A stretch of 64,000 nucleotides of DNA from Actinomycetota bacterium (GTDB lineage: Bacteria > Actinomycetota > Geothermincolia > Geothermincolales > RBG-13-55-18): NCBI GenBank assembly GCA_014360645.1, contig JACIXD010000010.1, positions 92,950 through 156,949 of the forward strand, in the 5' to 3' direction. The notes below the pieces were generated by a model. The model worked only from the letters and a program-made list of their open reading frames with translations, had not been told where the DNA came from and made no database searches. Shown in pieces: positions 1 to 8,861 of this stretch (positions within the stretch are counted from its first letter, which is position 1; the number at the start of each line of letters is the position of its first letter). The translations under genes and the position numbers were made by a program.

Positions 1-1496
1 TCGATGGCTATGGCGGCCTGGCTCGCCAGGCTGGTGAAGAGGTTTATCTCGTGCGGGGTGAAGGCATGGGGCTCGTCGGTATAGATGTTGAGCACCCCGA
101 TCACCCTGTCCTTCAGGTTCAGGGGCACCGAGAGAAGCGAGCAGAGCCCCTCCATGCGCGCCTGCTCCGCATAGGCGTGCCGGGGGTCCTGGCGGATGTC
201 GTACACCGCTATGGGCCTGCCCTCCAGGATGACCCTTCCCGCTATGCTCTCGCCGACCTTGATGGGGCCTTTCCTGATGTAGCTCTCCGAGAGCCCCTGG
301 GCGGCGGCGATCACCAGCTCCTCGCTCTCCTCGTCCAGGAGCATGATGGAGCTTATCTTCGCGTCCATGAGGCCCACGCTCATCTGCACGATCTGCTGCA
401 GCACCGTCTCCAGGTCGATGGCGGAGGTGATGGCCTTGTCGATCTCGAAGATGGCGTGCAGCTCGCCGATGCGGTCCTCGAGGTCAGAGTACAGCCGGGA
501 GTTGTGCACCGCCAGGGCCGCCTGCACCGAGAGGGCGGAGATGAGGTTGAGGTCGTTGTCGTCCAGGCTGTCGCGCTCCTGGTTCCCGGCCAAGGCCACG
601 CCGTAGATCTCATCCCGCCACTTAAGGGGCGAATAGACGGCGGAGCGTATGCGGCGCGTCTCCAGGAGCTGGCGGAACTCGCGCTCCATGTCCGTGTCCT
701 TGAGCAGCAGCGGCTCGCGCTCCTCGAGCACCCTCCCGATGATCCCGTATCCCAGCGGCACCTCGAGGCCGGCCTCGCTCTCGCTCACCCCGTCGCACGA
801 CGCCACCACCAGGCGTTCCCCGTCTTTTTCCAGCCTGAACACCATGGCCACGTCGGAGTTTACGCTGCGGGAGATGGCATTGCAGAGGTTGGAATAGACC
901 TTGTCCTCGAGGAGGGTGGAATCGAAGAGGGTGGCGAACCCCGAGACCGCGGTCAGCTCCACCATACGCCGCGCCTTCTCCTCGCTCTCGCGCTCGGCGA
1001 AATCCGCCATGAACCCCATGATGTAGGAGGCCGCGAAATAGAATACGCCCGTTCCCAGGATGCCGCCCAGCGAGGAAGTCCAGTCGATCCTCCCCGAGGC
1101 CCACATGGTGAGCGAGAACGCCGCCGTGGCCGCTCCGGCATAGGCGATGCCGGCACGCAGCCCGAACCACAGGGCCGCGTTCGCCACCGGCAGCACGTAG
1201 AGGTATTCGAACTCCCGGACGGGATTGGAGCGGGTGAAGTAGAGGAGCAGGGAGACCAGGAACATCTCGAAGAGCATAAGGCTCAGGGCGGCCAGCCTGA
1301 ACCTCTGCTCGGGAACGCGGAAGATGACGCGGTCCATGATGATATAGAAGACCCCGAGCCCGACGACGACCGGGATCATCTGCGCGGCCTGGTAGCGCTC
1401 CCTCACCACCAGGTACTGGACCACGAGATAGACGAAGGCGAGAAGCCTGATCAGACGGGTGAAGAAGATCAGTCTCTTCCGCAGATCCAAGGCCAC
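1..1496 (-). CDS. membrane-anchored GAF-domain sensor protein (partial, C-terminus outside window)
   Basis: The visible 498 residues begin with about 170 hydrophobic residues that form several membrane segments, followed by a short helical linker (AERESEEKARRM) and two GAF domains at roughly residues 195-335 and 345-498. The second GAF contains the typical sequences LETVLQQIVQMS and GLCSLLSVPL. GAF domains bind small ligands and feed kinase, cyclase or phosphatase output modules, and that output domain would lie left of position 1. The chosen start is GTG, with AGGGG just upstream and GGAG further up; an in-frame TTG two codons later is an alternative. No partner gene is visible, so the output activity cannot be named. 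Confidence 0.75.
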   Translation of the reverse strand, partial: MALDLRKRLIFFTRLIRLLAFVYLVVQYLVVRERYQAAQMIPVVVGLGVFYIIMDRVIFRVPEQRFRLAALSLMLFEMFLVSLLLYFTRSNPVREFEYLYVLPVANAALWFGLRAGIAYAGAATAAFSLTMWASGRIDWTSSLGGILGTGVFYFAASYIMGFMADFAERESEEKARRMVELTAVSGFATLFDSTLLEDKVYSNLCNAISRSVNSDVAMVFRLEKDGERLVVASCDGVSESEAGLEVPLGYGIIGRVLEEREPLLLKDTDMEREFRQLLETRRIRSAVYSPLKWRDEIYGVALAGNQERDSLDDNDLNLISALSVQAALAVHNSRLYSDLEDRIGELHAIFEIDKAITSAIDLETVLQQIVQMSVGLMDAKISSIMLLDEESEELVIAAAQGLSESYIRKGPIKVGESIAGRVILEGRPIAVYDIRQDPRHAYAEQARMEGLCSLLSVPLNLKDRVIGVLNIYTDEPHAFTPHEINLFTSLASQAAIAI

Positions 1497-1883
1497 ACCC
1501 CTAGCCGCTCCGCTTTGCCTCCCGGGCCTGACTCTTATAAGGTTCGATCACCCCACGGCGCGCGAAATCCTCTCGCCCGCCGCCGGCCGATATCTTTGCC
1601 ACCTCCATTTCGTCTGTACGGTTATTTATCGTCTCAAAGGGCGGATAGCTGAAGACATAACTTGACCGGATTATTCTCCCCGGCAAAGGAGCTATTATTC
1701 CTCCCCCCGGCGGCATCAAGTCACCGAGGTCAGCGCACCGGCCTGCCCGAGGCAGGCCCGCCACCGTCCCGCGCGGGTGACTTCTCCGGACTTGGTCCGG
1801 GGAGGGCGCCGACTCGCCTCTCGTCTGCCTGGCCATGGAACGTCCTGACAGGTTCTCTACCACCGCCGTAAGCGGTCCCGGGG
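1497..1883. other. intergenic region upstream of the GAF sensor gene
   Basis: This 387-base stretch lies between the start of the GAF sensor gene and the end of the phosphatase gene. The half nearest the sensor gene is AT-richer than its surroundings (about 1590-1700), as expected for a promoter region, but no -35/-10 pair is convincing. An open stretch of about 35 codons on the minus strand ends at 1501 just before the sensor start. It has no recognisable content and is not called as a gene. Confidence 0.4.
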
Positions 1884-2801
1884 TCACTGCGAGGTCCTGC
1901 CCAGCACCGCCAGCTCCACCGCCTCCGCCCATCCCTCGTTGAGGAAGCCCTCGGTGACGATAAGGTTGTCGTATGCGGTTATCTCCTCCAGCAGATCGGG
2001 GTTGCCGTACAAACCGTTGCGCACCAGGAAGAAAGCCCCCACCTCGCGCGCGAAGGGGAGGTCGGCGGCGGAATCTCCCACCGCGATGGCCTGGGACCTG
2101 TCGAACCCGCGCAGGTTCATGTCCATGGCGGCCGCGCCCTCCTTGGTCACCCCCCGGGGCACTAAATGATAGGCTCGCACCTCCTCCACCTCCAGGGTGG
2201 GGCTGGTGCGCGGCAGCACGCCGTTGTCCACCAACACCAGGCCTGGGAACCTCTCGTCCATGAGGCGGTTGACCTCCCCCACGTCCACCAGACCGCGGAA
2301 GAGCGGTGTGCAGTCGCGGAAATCCGACCACGGCGTGTGGTATTCCATGCGCCCGGCGTAGCGTTCCAGCAGGAAATCCGGGGCTCCCGTCTCCATGATG
2401 GCCGCGTATAGGTCGGGGCAGGCATCGCCGAAGGGGCCGCCGTTGACGATCACCCTTTCGCCCAGGTCATAGACGATCTCCACTCCCAGCTCGGCGATGT
2501 AGTTCCTCATCCCCAGGACGCGCGCCGTCTCCCGGAGCTGCCTGCCGCTGCGCCCGGATACCGGGACCACGTCCACACCCCTCTCCAGTGCCTCCACCAG
2601 GGCGCGGACGGGGCGCAGGGTGTATTCACGCCGGATGTTGAGGAGGAAGTTTCCCATGGGACCCATCATGGTCCCGTCGAGGTCGGTATAGACCACGCGC
2701 ACCTCTCGAAGCCCCTCGCGCACGCGCCGCCAGCGCGAGGCGGGCCCCATCTCCCGTGCCGCCTCCTCCAGCTCCCGCGCCCTACGGGTATCGAACGCCA
2801 T
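1884..2801 (-). CDS. HAD-family phosphatase, probable glucosyl-3-phosphoglycerate phosphatase
   Basis: This 305-residue HAD hydrolase has motif I DLDGT with Asp40 and Asp42, motif II at Ser82 (VSGRSG), motif III Lys220 (RGVTKEG) and motif IV GDSAAD at 242-247. The Cof/MpgP-type (IIB) cap fits the mannosyl-3-phosphoglycerate phosphatase group. It lies 25 bases downstream of the gpgS-like gene on the same strand. The likely role is dephosphorylation of glucosyl-3-phosphoglycerate to glucosylglycerate, a compatible solute or polymer primer. The HAD assignment is firm; the substrate is inferred from the neighbour. This gene does not resemble the phosphoglycerate-mutase-type GpgP of mycobacteria. 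Confidence 0.75.
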   Translation of the reverse strand: MAFDTRRARELEEAAREMGPASRWRRVREGLREVRVVYTDLDGTMMGPMGNFLLNIRREYTLRPVRALVEALERGVDVVPVSGRSGRQLRETARVLGMRNYIAELGVEIVYDLGERVIVNGGPFGDACPDLYAAIMETGAPDFLLERYAGRMEYHTPWSDFRDCTPLFRGLVDVGEVNRLMDERFPGLVLVDNGVLPRTSPTLEVEEVRAYHLVPRGVTKEGAAAMDMNLRGFDRSQAIAVGDSAADLPFAREVGAFFLVRNGLYGNPDLLEEITAYDNLIVTEGFLNEGWAEAVELAVLGRTSQ

Positions 2802-2826
2802 CTCCGCGATCCTTTCCCCACTGCCT

Positions 2827-3843
2827 TCAGCGGCCGAACCGCCTCCGGTATTCCTCCAGCTCCGCCATGGCGGGCCTCTCCTGCACCGGCAGCAGTTTCC
2901 TCTCCAGCAGGTACTCGCCGTCGCGGTACTCCACCTGGGTCATCTCCACGCTGTATTCCTCGCGCAGCTCCAACCTGCCCAGCTCCTGCAGCCGGATGAG
3001 CACCGCCTGCACTATCTGGAAGGCCATCCTGCCCAGGGCGGGTACGGGTTGGTTGCGGTGCTGCCGCTCCACCAGGTCCACCTGCCCGATCACCCCCATG
3101 CCGTAGCGACTGTGGATGTCCATGAGCATGCCTATCTCCACCCCGTAGCCGGAGAAGAAGGGGATGCTCTCCAGCACCTCCCGTTCCCCGCCGTATTCCC
3201 CCGAAAGGGGCTGTATGAGGGCGCTGAGCTCGGGGAAGAAGAGGCTGAGCAGGGGCCGGGCCACCAGCTCCGTGACCCTGCCGCCCCCGGTGGGGAGCAG
3301 GCGGTGTTCAGCCTTGATGGGCCGCTGGTAGTACCCCTTGACGAAGCGCACGTCGGGGCGGGTGAGCAAGGGGCCCAGCAGCCCCGTCACGAAGCGGGGG
3401 TGGAAGTTGCGGATGTCCGAGTCCATCCAGATGATGATGTCCCCTCGCAGGCAGTAGAGGCTGCGCCACAGGGCGTCGCCCTTGCCCTGGGGCTCGAACA
3501 TGCCGGGCAGTATCTCGTCCTGGCGGAAGACCTCCGCCCCCGCCGCCTCCGCGGCCTCCCTGGTGCCGTCCTGGCTGCCGCCGTCCACCACGCAGAGCTG
3601 GTCCACCAGGGGCACCTTCTCCATCAGCTCTTTCCGCGTGACGGCGAGGATGTCCCCGATGGTCGCCTCCTCGTTAAGGCTGGGGAGGCATACGCTCACC
3701 GTCTTTCCCGCTTCCTCCTTGATCTCCAGGAGCTTCCCGAGGTCGTCGAACTGAGCGTGGTGGAAGGTGTTGGCGTCATACCAGGCGCACCTCTCCAGCC
3801 GGCTGGAAGCGTAGCATCCCCCGTCGAGTCCCTTTCCCTCCAA
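2827..3843 (-). CDS. gpgS: glucosyl-3-phosphoglycerate synthase (GT81)
   Basis: This 338-residue GT-A glycosyltransferase transfers glucose from a nucleotide sugar to 3-phosphoglycerate. It shows the family signatures SLNEEATIG near residue 55, VVDGGSQDGT at 85-94, the DSD metal-binding motif at 141-143, GGGRVTELVARPLL near 187-199 and QPLSGEYGG near 211-219. All are characteristic of actinobacterial GpgS. The reading frame stays open further upstream into iorB, but composition there is not protein-like. The start is taken as TTG with a GGAGGGGGTGGAGAT ribosome site just before it. It sits in line with iorAB upstream and the HAD phosphatase downstream, which suggests one transcript. Confidence 0.88.
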   Translation of the reverse strand: MEGKGLDGGCYASSRLERCAWYDANTFHHAQFDDLGKLLEIKEEAGKTVSVCLPSLNEEATIGDILAVTRKELMEKVPLVDQLCVVDGGSQDGTREAAEAAGAEVFRQDEILPGMFEPQGKGDALWRSLYCLRGDIIIWMDSDIRNFHPRFVTGLLGPLLTRPDVRFVKGYYQRPIKAEHRLLPTGGGRVTELVARPLLSLFFPELSALIQPLSGEYGGEREVLESIPFFSGYGVEIGMLMDIHSRYGMGVIGQVDLVERQHRNQPVPALGRMAFQIVQAVLIRLQELGRLELREEYSVEMTQVEYRDGEYLLERKLLPVQERPAMAELEEYRRRFGR

Positions 3844-3871
3844 ATCTCCACCCCCTCCCCACTGCGACCGG

Positions 3872-4453
3872 TCAAGCGCTCCCGCGCCCCCGACCCGCCC
3901 CCGCCGAGAACGCCCGCAGGTTGACCTCCACCGCCTTCGCGGGCACGGCGGCGACGATGGCCTCCCGCCACGCGTCATCTGGAAAATCAAGGTAAACGGA
4001 GAGCGCCCCCAGGAGGACCGAGCCCACGGCGCGGAGATTTCCCGCCCGCGCGGCCATGTCCCGCGCGTCCAGCTCCACGGCGCGGGCGGCGTAATCGCGT
4101 ATCTTCTGCAGTGCGTTCTCGGGATATTCCGCGTCCCCGCGCAGTACCGTGAGCGGGTCCAGCTGGTAGAGGTTCACGATGGCGGTGCCCTCGCCCGAGA
4201 GGTAGCGCAGGTAGCGCAGCCCCTCCAGCAGCTCGAAGGCGAGGAGGAAATCCGCCCTCCCCTCCGGTATCAGCGGCGAGTGCACCTTCTCTCCCCAGCG
4301 CACCATGCACACCACGCTGCCCCCTCGCTGCGCCATGCCGTGCACCTCGCTGGTCTTGACATCGTATCCCATGCGTAGGGCGGTCTCGGCGAGCACCCTC
4401 GCCGAGAGCACGTTACCCTGCCCCCCGACGCCGGCGAGCACCACGTCAGGCAT
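3872..4453 (-). CDS. iorB: indolepyruvate:ferredoxin oxidoreductase, beta subunit
   Basis: The 193-residue protein belongs to the pyruvate/ketoisovalerate oxidoreductase gamma-type family. The N-terminal VGGQGN motif is at residues 9-14 and SEVHGMAQRGGSV at about 35-47. IorB combines with IorA to oxidise aryl pyruvates from aromatic amino-acid catabolism to aryl-acetyl-CoA, reducing ferredoxin; the enzyme is cytoplasmic and oxygen-sensitive. The start overlaps the end of iorA by eight bases, indicating translational coupling. The last 15 residues (GAGRGRGSA) are low complexity and lie close to the gpgS ribosome site. Confidence 0.9.
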   Translation of the reverse strand: MPDVVLAGVGGQGNVLSARVLAETALRMGYDVKTSEVHGMAQRGGSVVCMVRWGEKVHSPLIPEGRADFLLAFELLEGLRYLRYLSGEGTAIVNLYQLDPLTVLRGDAEYPENALQKIRDYAARAVELDARDMAARAGNLRAVGSVLLGALSVYLDFPDDAWREAIVAAVPAKAVEVNLRAFSAGAGRGRGSA

Positions 4454-6248
4454 GCCCGCTCACCTCCTCGATGGCGCCCCGCGCGCATACCTGGGCGCAG
4501 AGGGAACACCCCACGCAGAGGTCCTCGTCCACCGCCGCCGCCTCCCCCCGCATCACCAGGGCGGGACAGCCCAGGCGCATGCAGCGCCGGCAGGCGTCGC
4601 ACCTCTCCACGTCCACCCGGTAAGGGGCGCCCTCACGGTGCTCCCGCAGCACGCAAGACCGCCGCGAGATGATAACCGAGGTGCGGGGCGCCGCCATCTC
4701 CTCCGCCACGGCGGCCTCCGTCTGCGCCAGGTCCCAGGGATCCACCACCCGCACCGATTCCACCCCCAGGGCGCGTGCCAGCTCCGCCAGGTCCAGGGCG
4801 TGCGTCTCCTCGCCCATGAGGGTGCGCCCCGTCCCGGGATGGTCCTGGAAGCCGGTCATGGCGGTGGTGCGGTTGTCCAGGATGATGATGGTGGTGGGCG
4901 TGCGGTTGTAGACCATGTCGATGAGGCCGGTTATCCCGCCGTGGATGAAGGTGGAATCCCCCAGCACCCCCACCACCTTGCACGCCTTGCCGGCGTTGGC
5001 CTCGCTGGAGGCGAAGGCCTTCTCCAGACCCAGGGCCATGCCCACCCCCGCGCCCATGCACACCTGGCAGTCGATTCCCGAGAGGGGCGGCAGCACGCTG
5101 AGGGTGTAACAGCCGATGTCGCTGGAAACCACGGCCCGGTTGCGCCTCAGGGCATAGAAGAGGCCGCGGTGGGGACAGCCCGGGCACATGACCGGCGGGC
5201 GTGCGGGCAGGGAGGACTCCTCGGGTAGCTCGCCGCGCTCGGGGGGAGGAGACCAGCCCCCGCCCCTGACCCCCGTGTCCATCTCCAGGAGTTCGGAGAG
5301 CGACCTCGCCACCACGTCGGGGTCCAGCTCCCCGTCCCTGGGGATACGCGCCTTTCCCACCACGTCCAGGCCCATGGCCTTGAGCCCCTCCTCTATCCAG
5401 GGCTCCATCTCCTCCACCACGTAGAGGCGGTGGAAATGCGAGGCGAACTCGCGCAGCATCTTCTCCGGCAGGGGATAGACGAATCCCAGCCTGAGCACCG
5501 AGGCCTCGGGGAAAGCCTCCCTCGCGTACTGGTAGCAGACGCCGGAGGACACGATGCCGATGCGCGTGGAGCGCATCTCCACCCGGTTGAAGGGGGAGCG
5601 CTCCGACTCTTGCTGCAGCTTCTCCAGGCGCTCTATGACCACCGGGTGCCGCAGGCGCGCGTGTCCGGGGATCATCACCCGCTTCACCGCGTCCTTCTCG
5701 TAGGGGAGGTCCACCTCGCGCCTCTCCTCGCGGTACTCCACCACGGTGCGGGAGTGGCTCACGCGCGTCTCCAGGCGCAGCATCACCGGCGTGTCGTATC
5801 TCTCCGAGAGCTCCAGGGCCGCCCCCACCATGGCGAAACATTCCGCGCTGTCGGCGGGCTCCAGCATGGGAACCTTGGCCATGCGCGCGTAGTAGCGGCT
5901 GTCCTGTTCGTTCTGGGAGGAGTGCATGCCGGGGTCGTCGGCCACCGCCAGCACCAGCCCGGCGTTTACCCCGATGTAGGGAAGGGTCATCCAGGGGTCG
6001 GCGGCGACGTTCAAGCCGACGTGCTTCATGGCCACCAGGGTCCTGGCCCCTCCCAGACACGAACCGATGCCCACCTCCAGGGCCACCTTCTCGTTGGGCG
6101 ACCACTCGCAGTAGACCCCGGGTCGGCGGGCGAGCTCCTCCAGTATCTCCGTGGACGGGGTACCGGGGTAGGCCGCCGCCACGCGCACGCCCGCGCACCA
6201 CGCCCCCAGGGCTACGGCTTCGTTTCCCGAAAACAGGGCCCGTTTCAA
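4446..6248 (-). CDS. iorA: indolepyruvate:ferredoxin oxidoreductase, alpha subunit
   Basis: The 600-residue TPP-dependent subunit opens with LFSGNEAVALGAW and AYPGTPSTEI, as in other IorA proteins. The TPP-binding half holds MCPGCPHRG, DIGCYTL and GVLGDSTFIHGG. The C-terminus carries two [4Fe-4S] motifs: Cys550, 553, 556, 561 and Cys578, 581, 584, 588. Length and domain order match full-length IorA. The start is TTG, supported by a strong GGGAGG eight bases upstream. With iorB it forms the complete enzyme and points to ferredoxin-based, oxygen-avoiding metabolism. Confidence 0.93.
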   Translation of the reverse strand: MKRALFSGNEAVALGAWCAGVRVAAAYPGTPSTEILEELARRPGVYCEWSPNEKVALEVGIGSCLGGARTLVAMKHVGLNVAADPWMTLPYIGVNAGLVLAVADDPGMHSSQNEQDSRYYARMAKVPMLEPADSAECFAMVGAALELSERYDTPVMLRLETRVSHSRTVVEYREERREVDLPYEKDAVKRVMIPGHARLRHPVVIERLEKLQQESERSPFNRVEMRSTRIGIVSSGVCYQYAREAFPEASVLRLGFVYPLPEKMLREFASHFHRLYVVEEMEPWIEEGLKAMGLDVVGKARIPRDGELDPDVVARSLSELLEMDTGVRGGGWSPPPERGELPEESSLPARPPVMCPGCPHRGLFYALRRNRAVVSSDIGCYTLSVLPPLSGIDCQVCMGAGVGMALGLEKAFASSEANAGKACKVVGVLGDSTFIHGGITGLIDMVYNRTPTTIIILDNRTTAMTGFQDHPGTGRTLMGEETHALDLAELARALGVESVRVVDPWDLAQTEAAVAEEMAAPRTSVIISRRSCVLREHREGAPYRVDVERCDACRRCMRLGCPALVMRGEAAAVDEDLCVGCSLCAQVCARGAIEEVSGHA

Positions 6249-6438
6249 GCTCTTTTCCTCCCTCTGTGCGCGTCTCCGATCCTCCGGGAACGGCCGCGGG
6301 GAGCCGGCGCGGCCTTTTCCCCCGCCATACGCTGGAATTATAACAGGTCGGAGCCGCCGGACGGCGGGCGCGAGAGGGTGGTCCGCCCGCTCCTTATGCT
6401 AGAATTACAGGGACCGCACCCCCGCGAAGGAAAAACCT

Positions 6439-7050
6439 ATGACCCTGGACGAACATGACGGAAGTGACAGAGACAGGCCCACGGACGAGGAACTGGTGCG
6501 CGACTTCCTCGCGGGGGACCATGCTGCCTTCGAGGAGCTGGCGACCCGCTACCAGCCGGCGATCATGAACATGGCCTACCGCCTGCTGGGGAACCGCAAC
6601 GACGCCGGCGACGTGTGCCAGGAGGTCTTCGTGCTCCTGCTGCGCAAGCTGGGGTCCTTCCGCGGGGAGGCCAAGTTCTCTACCTGGCTCTACCGCGTCT
6701 CGCTCAACGCCTGCCACGACTACGCCCGCAGGTCGCGCCGCAACGTCTCCCTCTCCGAATCCCCCGGGGACAACCTCCCGGAGATCGAGCAGCGCCTGGC
6801 GGACGACGGCCTGGAGGCCCCCGAGGCGAGCATGGAACGGGCGGAGGTGCAGAAGGCGGTGAGGGAGGCCATCTCACGCCTCCCCTACAAGTTCAAGGAG
6901 ATAATCTATCTGCACGATATCAGCGGATACAATTACAAAGAGGTGGCGGAGATCCTGGATATCTCCCTGGGCACGGTGAAGTCGCGCCTCAACCGCGCCC
7001 GCAACCGCCTCGCGCTGGAACTGCGGGATTTCTGGGAACAGATGCCGTGA
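6439..7050 (+). CDS. ECF-type RNA polymerase sigma factor
   Basis: The 203-residue protein has sigma region 2 at about residues 18-100, including DVCQEVFVLLLRKLGSFRG and FSTWLYRVSLNACHD. Region 4 is at about 130-195, with LPYKFKEIIYLHDISGYNYK and GTVKSRLNRAR. The spacing fits the RpoE/SigW-like ECF group. A GAAGGA ribosome site precedes the ATG. The next gene encodes a membrane zinc-finger anti-sigma factor, so this sigma factor is probably held at the membrane until an envelope or redox signal arrives. A TAGAAT hexamer at 6400-6405 could be its -10 element. Confidence 0.92.
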   Translation: MTLDEHDGSDRDRPTDEELVRDFLAGDHAAFEELATRYQPAIMNMAYRLLGNRNDAGDVCQEVFVLLLRKLGSFRGEAKFSTWLYRVSLNACHDYARRSRRNVSLSESPGDNLPEIEQRLADDGLEAPEASMERAEVQKAVREAISRLPYKFKEIIYLHDISGYNYKEVAEILDISLGTVKSRLNRARNRLALELRDFWEQMP

Positions 7051-7131
7051 ACGTCCCATCTAATCCTGCGCGAGGGGGAACCGAGGGTAAGAAGGGTGAC
7101 CGCCCACCGCGAGAGAGCGATATCGACTGAG

Positions 7132-8433
7132 ATGAACTGCAGAAAAGCCACCAGATCCCTGGGGCCGTTCCTGGACGGCGAACTGGCCCCTTCCCGCGCT
7201 GAGGAGCTGCGGAGGCACCTCTCCTCGTGCCCGGACTGCGCGCTGCGCCACCGGCGCATGCGGGCTCTCCTGGGCGAGCTCTCCTCGCTGCCCTCCCTCC
7301 ATCCCACCCCCCGTGAGAGGGAGGCGCTGCTCATCCGGCTGCGCCGCGAGCCGGCGGAGCCCGCGCCGGCTCCCTTCTTCCACCGCCGGGCGCAGCTCGC
7401 CGCCGCCGCCGTCTCGATGCTGGCCATAGCGGTCATCACCGGGGTGGCGGTCACGGTATGGAGAGGGGAACAAGCGCCGACGGTGGTGGAAAGGGAGGCG
7501 GCACCCGCGGAGCGGGGCGGATCCGAGACCGATCACGCCGACAAATACTCGACGGTTGAAAACTGGCGGCCGGATGCCGCGACACCGGGCGCGATGGCCG
7601 CGTCCCTGAAGCCATCGCCCTCACTGGTGCTCTCAGGCCGGGAATACGGACCGAGGGACCTCGAAGCCTACCGCGATGACCTGGGGGCGAGGATGGACTT
7701 CTACTCCGCTTACTGGTACCCGGCCTCCACGGGCGCCTTGGACGAGGCGGAACTGCGCGGCACGCAGCAAGAGCTGGTGGAGGAGATGGCTGCCAGGGCG
7801 GCGTCGCTGGGCGGTGACCCCGAGGGCCTCAAGAGGGCCGTGGAGTCGGCGCTCGCCGGGTCGGACGGCGAGATCCTCCTGCCCTGCCACGCGGAGCTGG
7901 CGAAGGTGAACGGCAGGGAATGCTGGCTGGTGTCCCTGAGCGGACCGGAGGATTACCTCCTCTTCCCCGACCCGCAACGCCCGCCGGCCATGGTCCTCGC
8001 CTCCCTGGGCGGCGAGGAGAGCCTGGCGGTGAGCGAATCGCTACTGAGGGAGCTGGCCGCGGTCCTGGCTCCCTGCGACGGCGCCGGCCCCTTGACCGTC
8101 ACCTCGCAATGGAACGGAGCGGCGGGAAGCGGCGCAGAGGAGGGGCGGGCGTCCATCCCCCCGGACGACAGGGCCTCCGGCAAGCAGGGAGAGGAGGCGG
8201 GCGAAAGCCTCTCCGGGGTCGATTTCCGCTCCTTCCTGCGCGACCTGGCCGCCCGCTACAACAGCCTCGACATGCTTGGCAGGCTGGAGAGCCTGAACTA
8301 CCAGAAGGTGATCATGATCCTGCACGGGGACTGGGCCGGGCTGGCCGCCGAGGGCGTGAACCTCGGCGACTTCCTGCGCCCCCCGCGGCGCCTGTGGGCG
8401 GTGGACCGCGAGAGCGGCGCAGTCCTCAAATAA
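7132..8433 (+). CDS. transmembrane zinc-finger anti-sigma factor
   Basis: The N-terminal zf-HC2/ZAS domain shows Cys3, His29, Cys33 and Cys36 (HLSSCPDC), the usual zinc set of anti-sigma factors. One membrane helix lies at about residues 88-108. The remaining ~320 residues are predicted to be extracytoplasmic and are not recognised; they are acidic and helical with a few hydrophobic strands. Its position behind the ECF sigma gene supports a sigma/anti-sigma pair. The ATG puts Cys at position 3 as in relatives; an upstream GTG at 7096 with a GAGGG site is the alternative start. The large outer domain is unusual and may be the sensor. Confidence 0.8.
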   Translation: MNCRKATRSLGPFLDGELAPSRAEELRRHLSSCPDCALRHRRMRALLGELSSLPSLHPTPREREALLIRLRREPAEPAPAPFFHRRAQLAAAAVSMLAIAVITGVAVTVWRGEQAPTVVEREAAPAERGGSETDHADKYSTVENWRPDAATPGAMAASLKPSPSLVLSGREYGPRDLEAYRDDLGARMDFYSAYWYPASTGALDEAELRGTQQELVEEMAARAASLGGDPEGLKRAVESALAGSDGEILLPCHAELAKVNGRECWLVSLSGPEDYLLFPDPQRPPAMVLASLGGEESLAVSESLLRELAAVLAPCDGAGPLTVTSQWNGAAGSGAEEGRASIPPDDRASGKQGEEAGESLSGVDFRSFLRDLAARYNSLDMLGRLESLNYQKVIMILHGDWAGLAAEGVNLGDFLRPPRRLWAVDRESGAVLK

Positions 8434-8813
8434 GGTCCCGCCTCACCGCCAGGATCGCCGTCCTAAAGCCCCCGCTTTTCTCGCCCTGCTCGTGTCCGCC
8501 CTCCAATGCGGGCGGATATGACGCTTTCCGGCAGCCCTCCCGCCCGGGCGCCGCGTGCCGGAGCGCTCCGCCTCCCTCCCCGGACACCTTACGGCGCCGC
8601 TCCCCGAAAGCACTCCCGCAAGGAAAACGGGAGCGCGCGCCGTGGTCTCTACCGGTGGTCTATTCGCCAGGGCCGGGGAAGACCCGCGGCTTCGGCGAGA
8701 CCGGGGAACGGGGAAAAGAACGGAGGGGCGAACCTCGCCCGAAAAAAGAGGTGGAACGTCCCCGCCATGCGCCCCACGACCTCCGTGTTGCGCAGGCACA
8801 GGGAACCCCACCC
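8434..8813. other. intergenic region between convergent genes
   Basis: About 380 GC-rich bases lie between the end of the anti-sigma gene and the terminator of the CoA-transferase operon. Open frames cross it but none has gene-like composition or a ribosome site. A small hairpin near 8729-8744 has its A/T run on the wrong side for a terminator. Confidence 0.4.
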
Positions 8814-8844
8814 TAAAAAAGAGGGGGGAACGCCCCCCCTCTCT
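8814..8844 (-). terminator. rho-independent terminator of the CoA-transferase operon
   Basis: On the minus strand a GAGGGGGG / CCCCCCTC stem with a four-base loop is followed by TTTTTT. It lies about 20 bases past the stop codon of the CoA-transferase beta gene. Confidence 0.85.
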
Positions 8845-8861
8845 CATGAGACGTGGCCGGG

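Noticed and set aside
51..1652. Long open frame of over 500 codons on the plus strand
   Set aside because: It mirrors the GAF sensor gene on the minus strand; its composition (many Arg, Gly, His, Pro) is typical of antisense frames in GC-rich DNA and it has no ribosome site.
8729..8751. Terminator after the anti-sigma gene
   Set aside because: The GGGCGA/TCGCCC hairpin is followed by A residues on the plus strand and has its T-run before the stem on the minus strand, so it fits neither direction.
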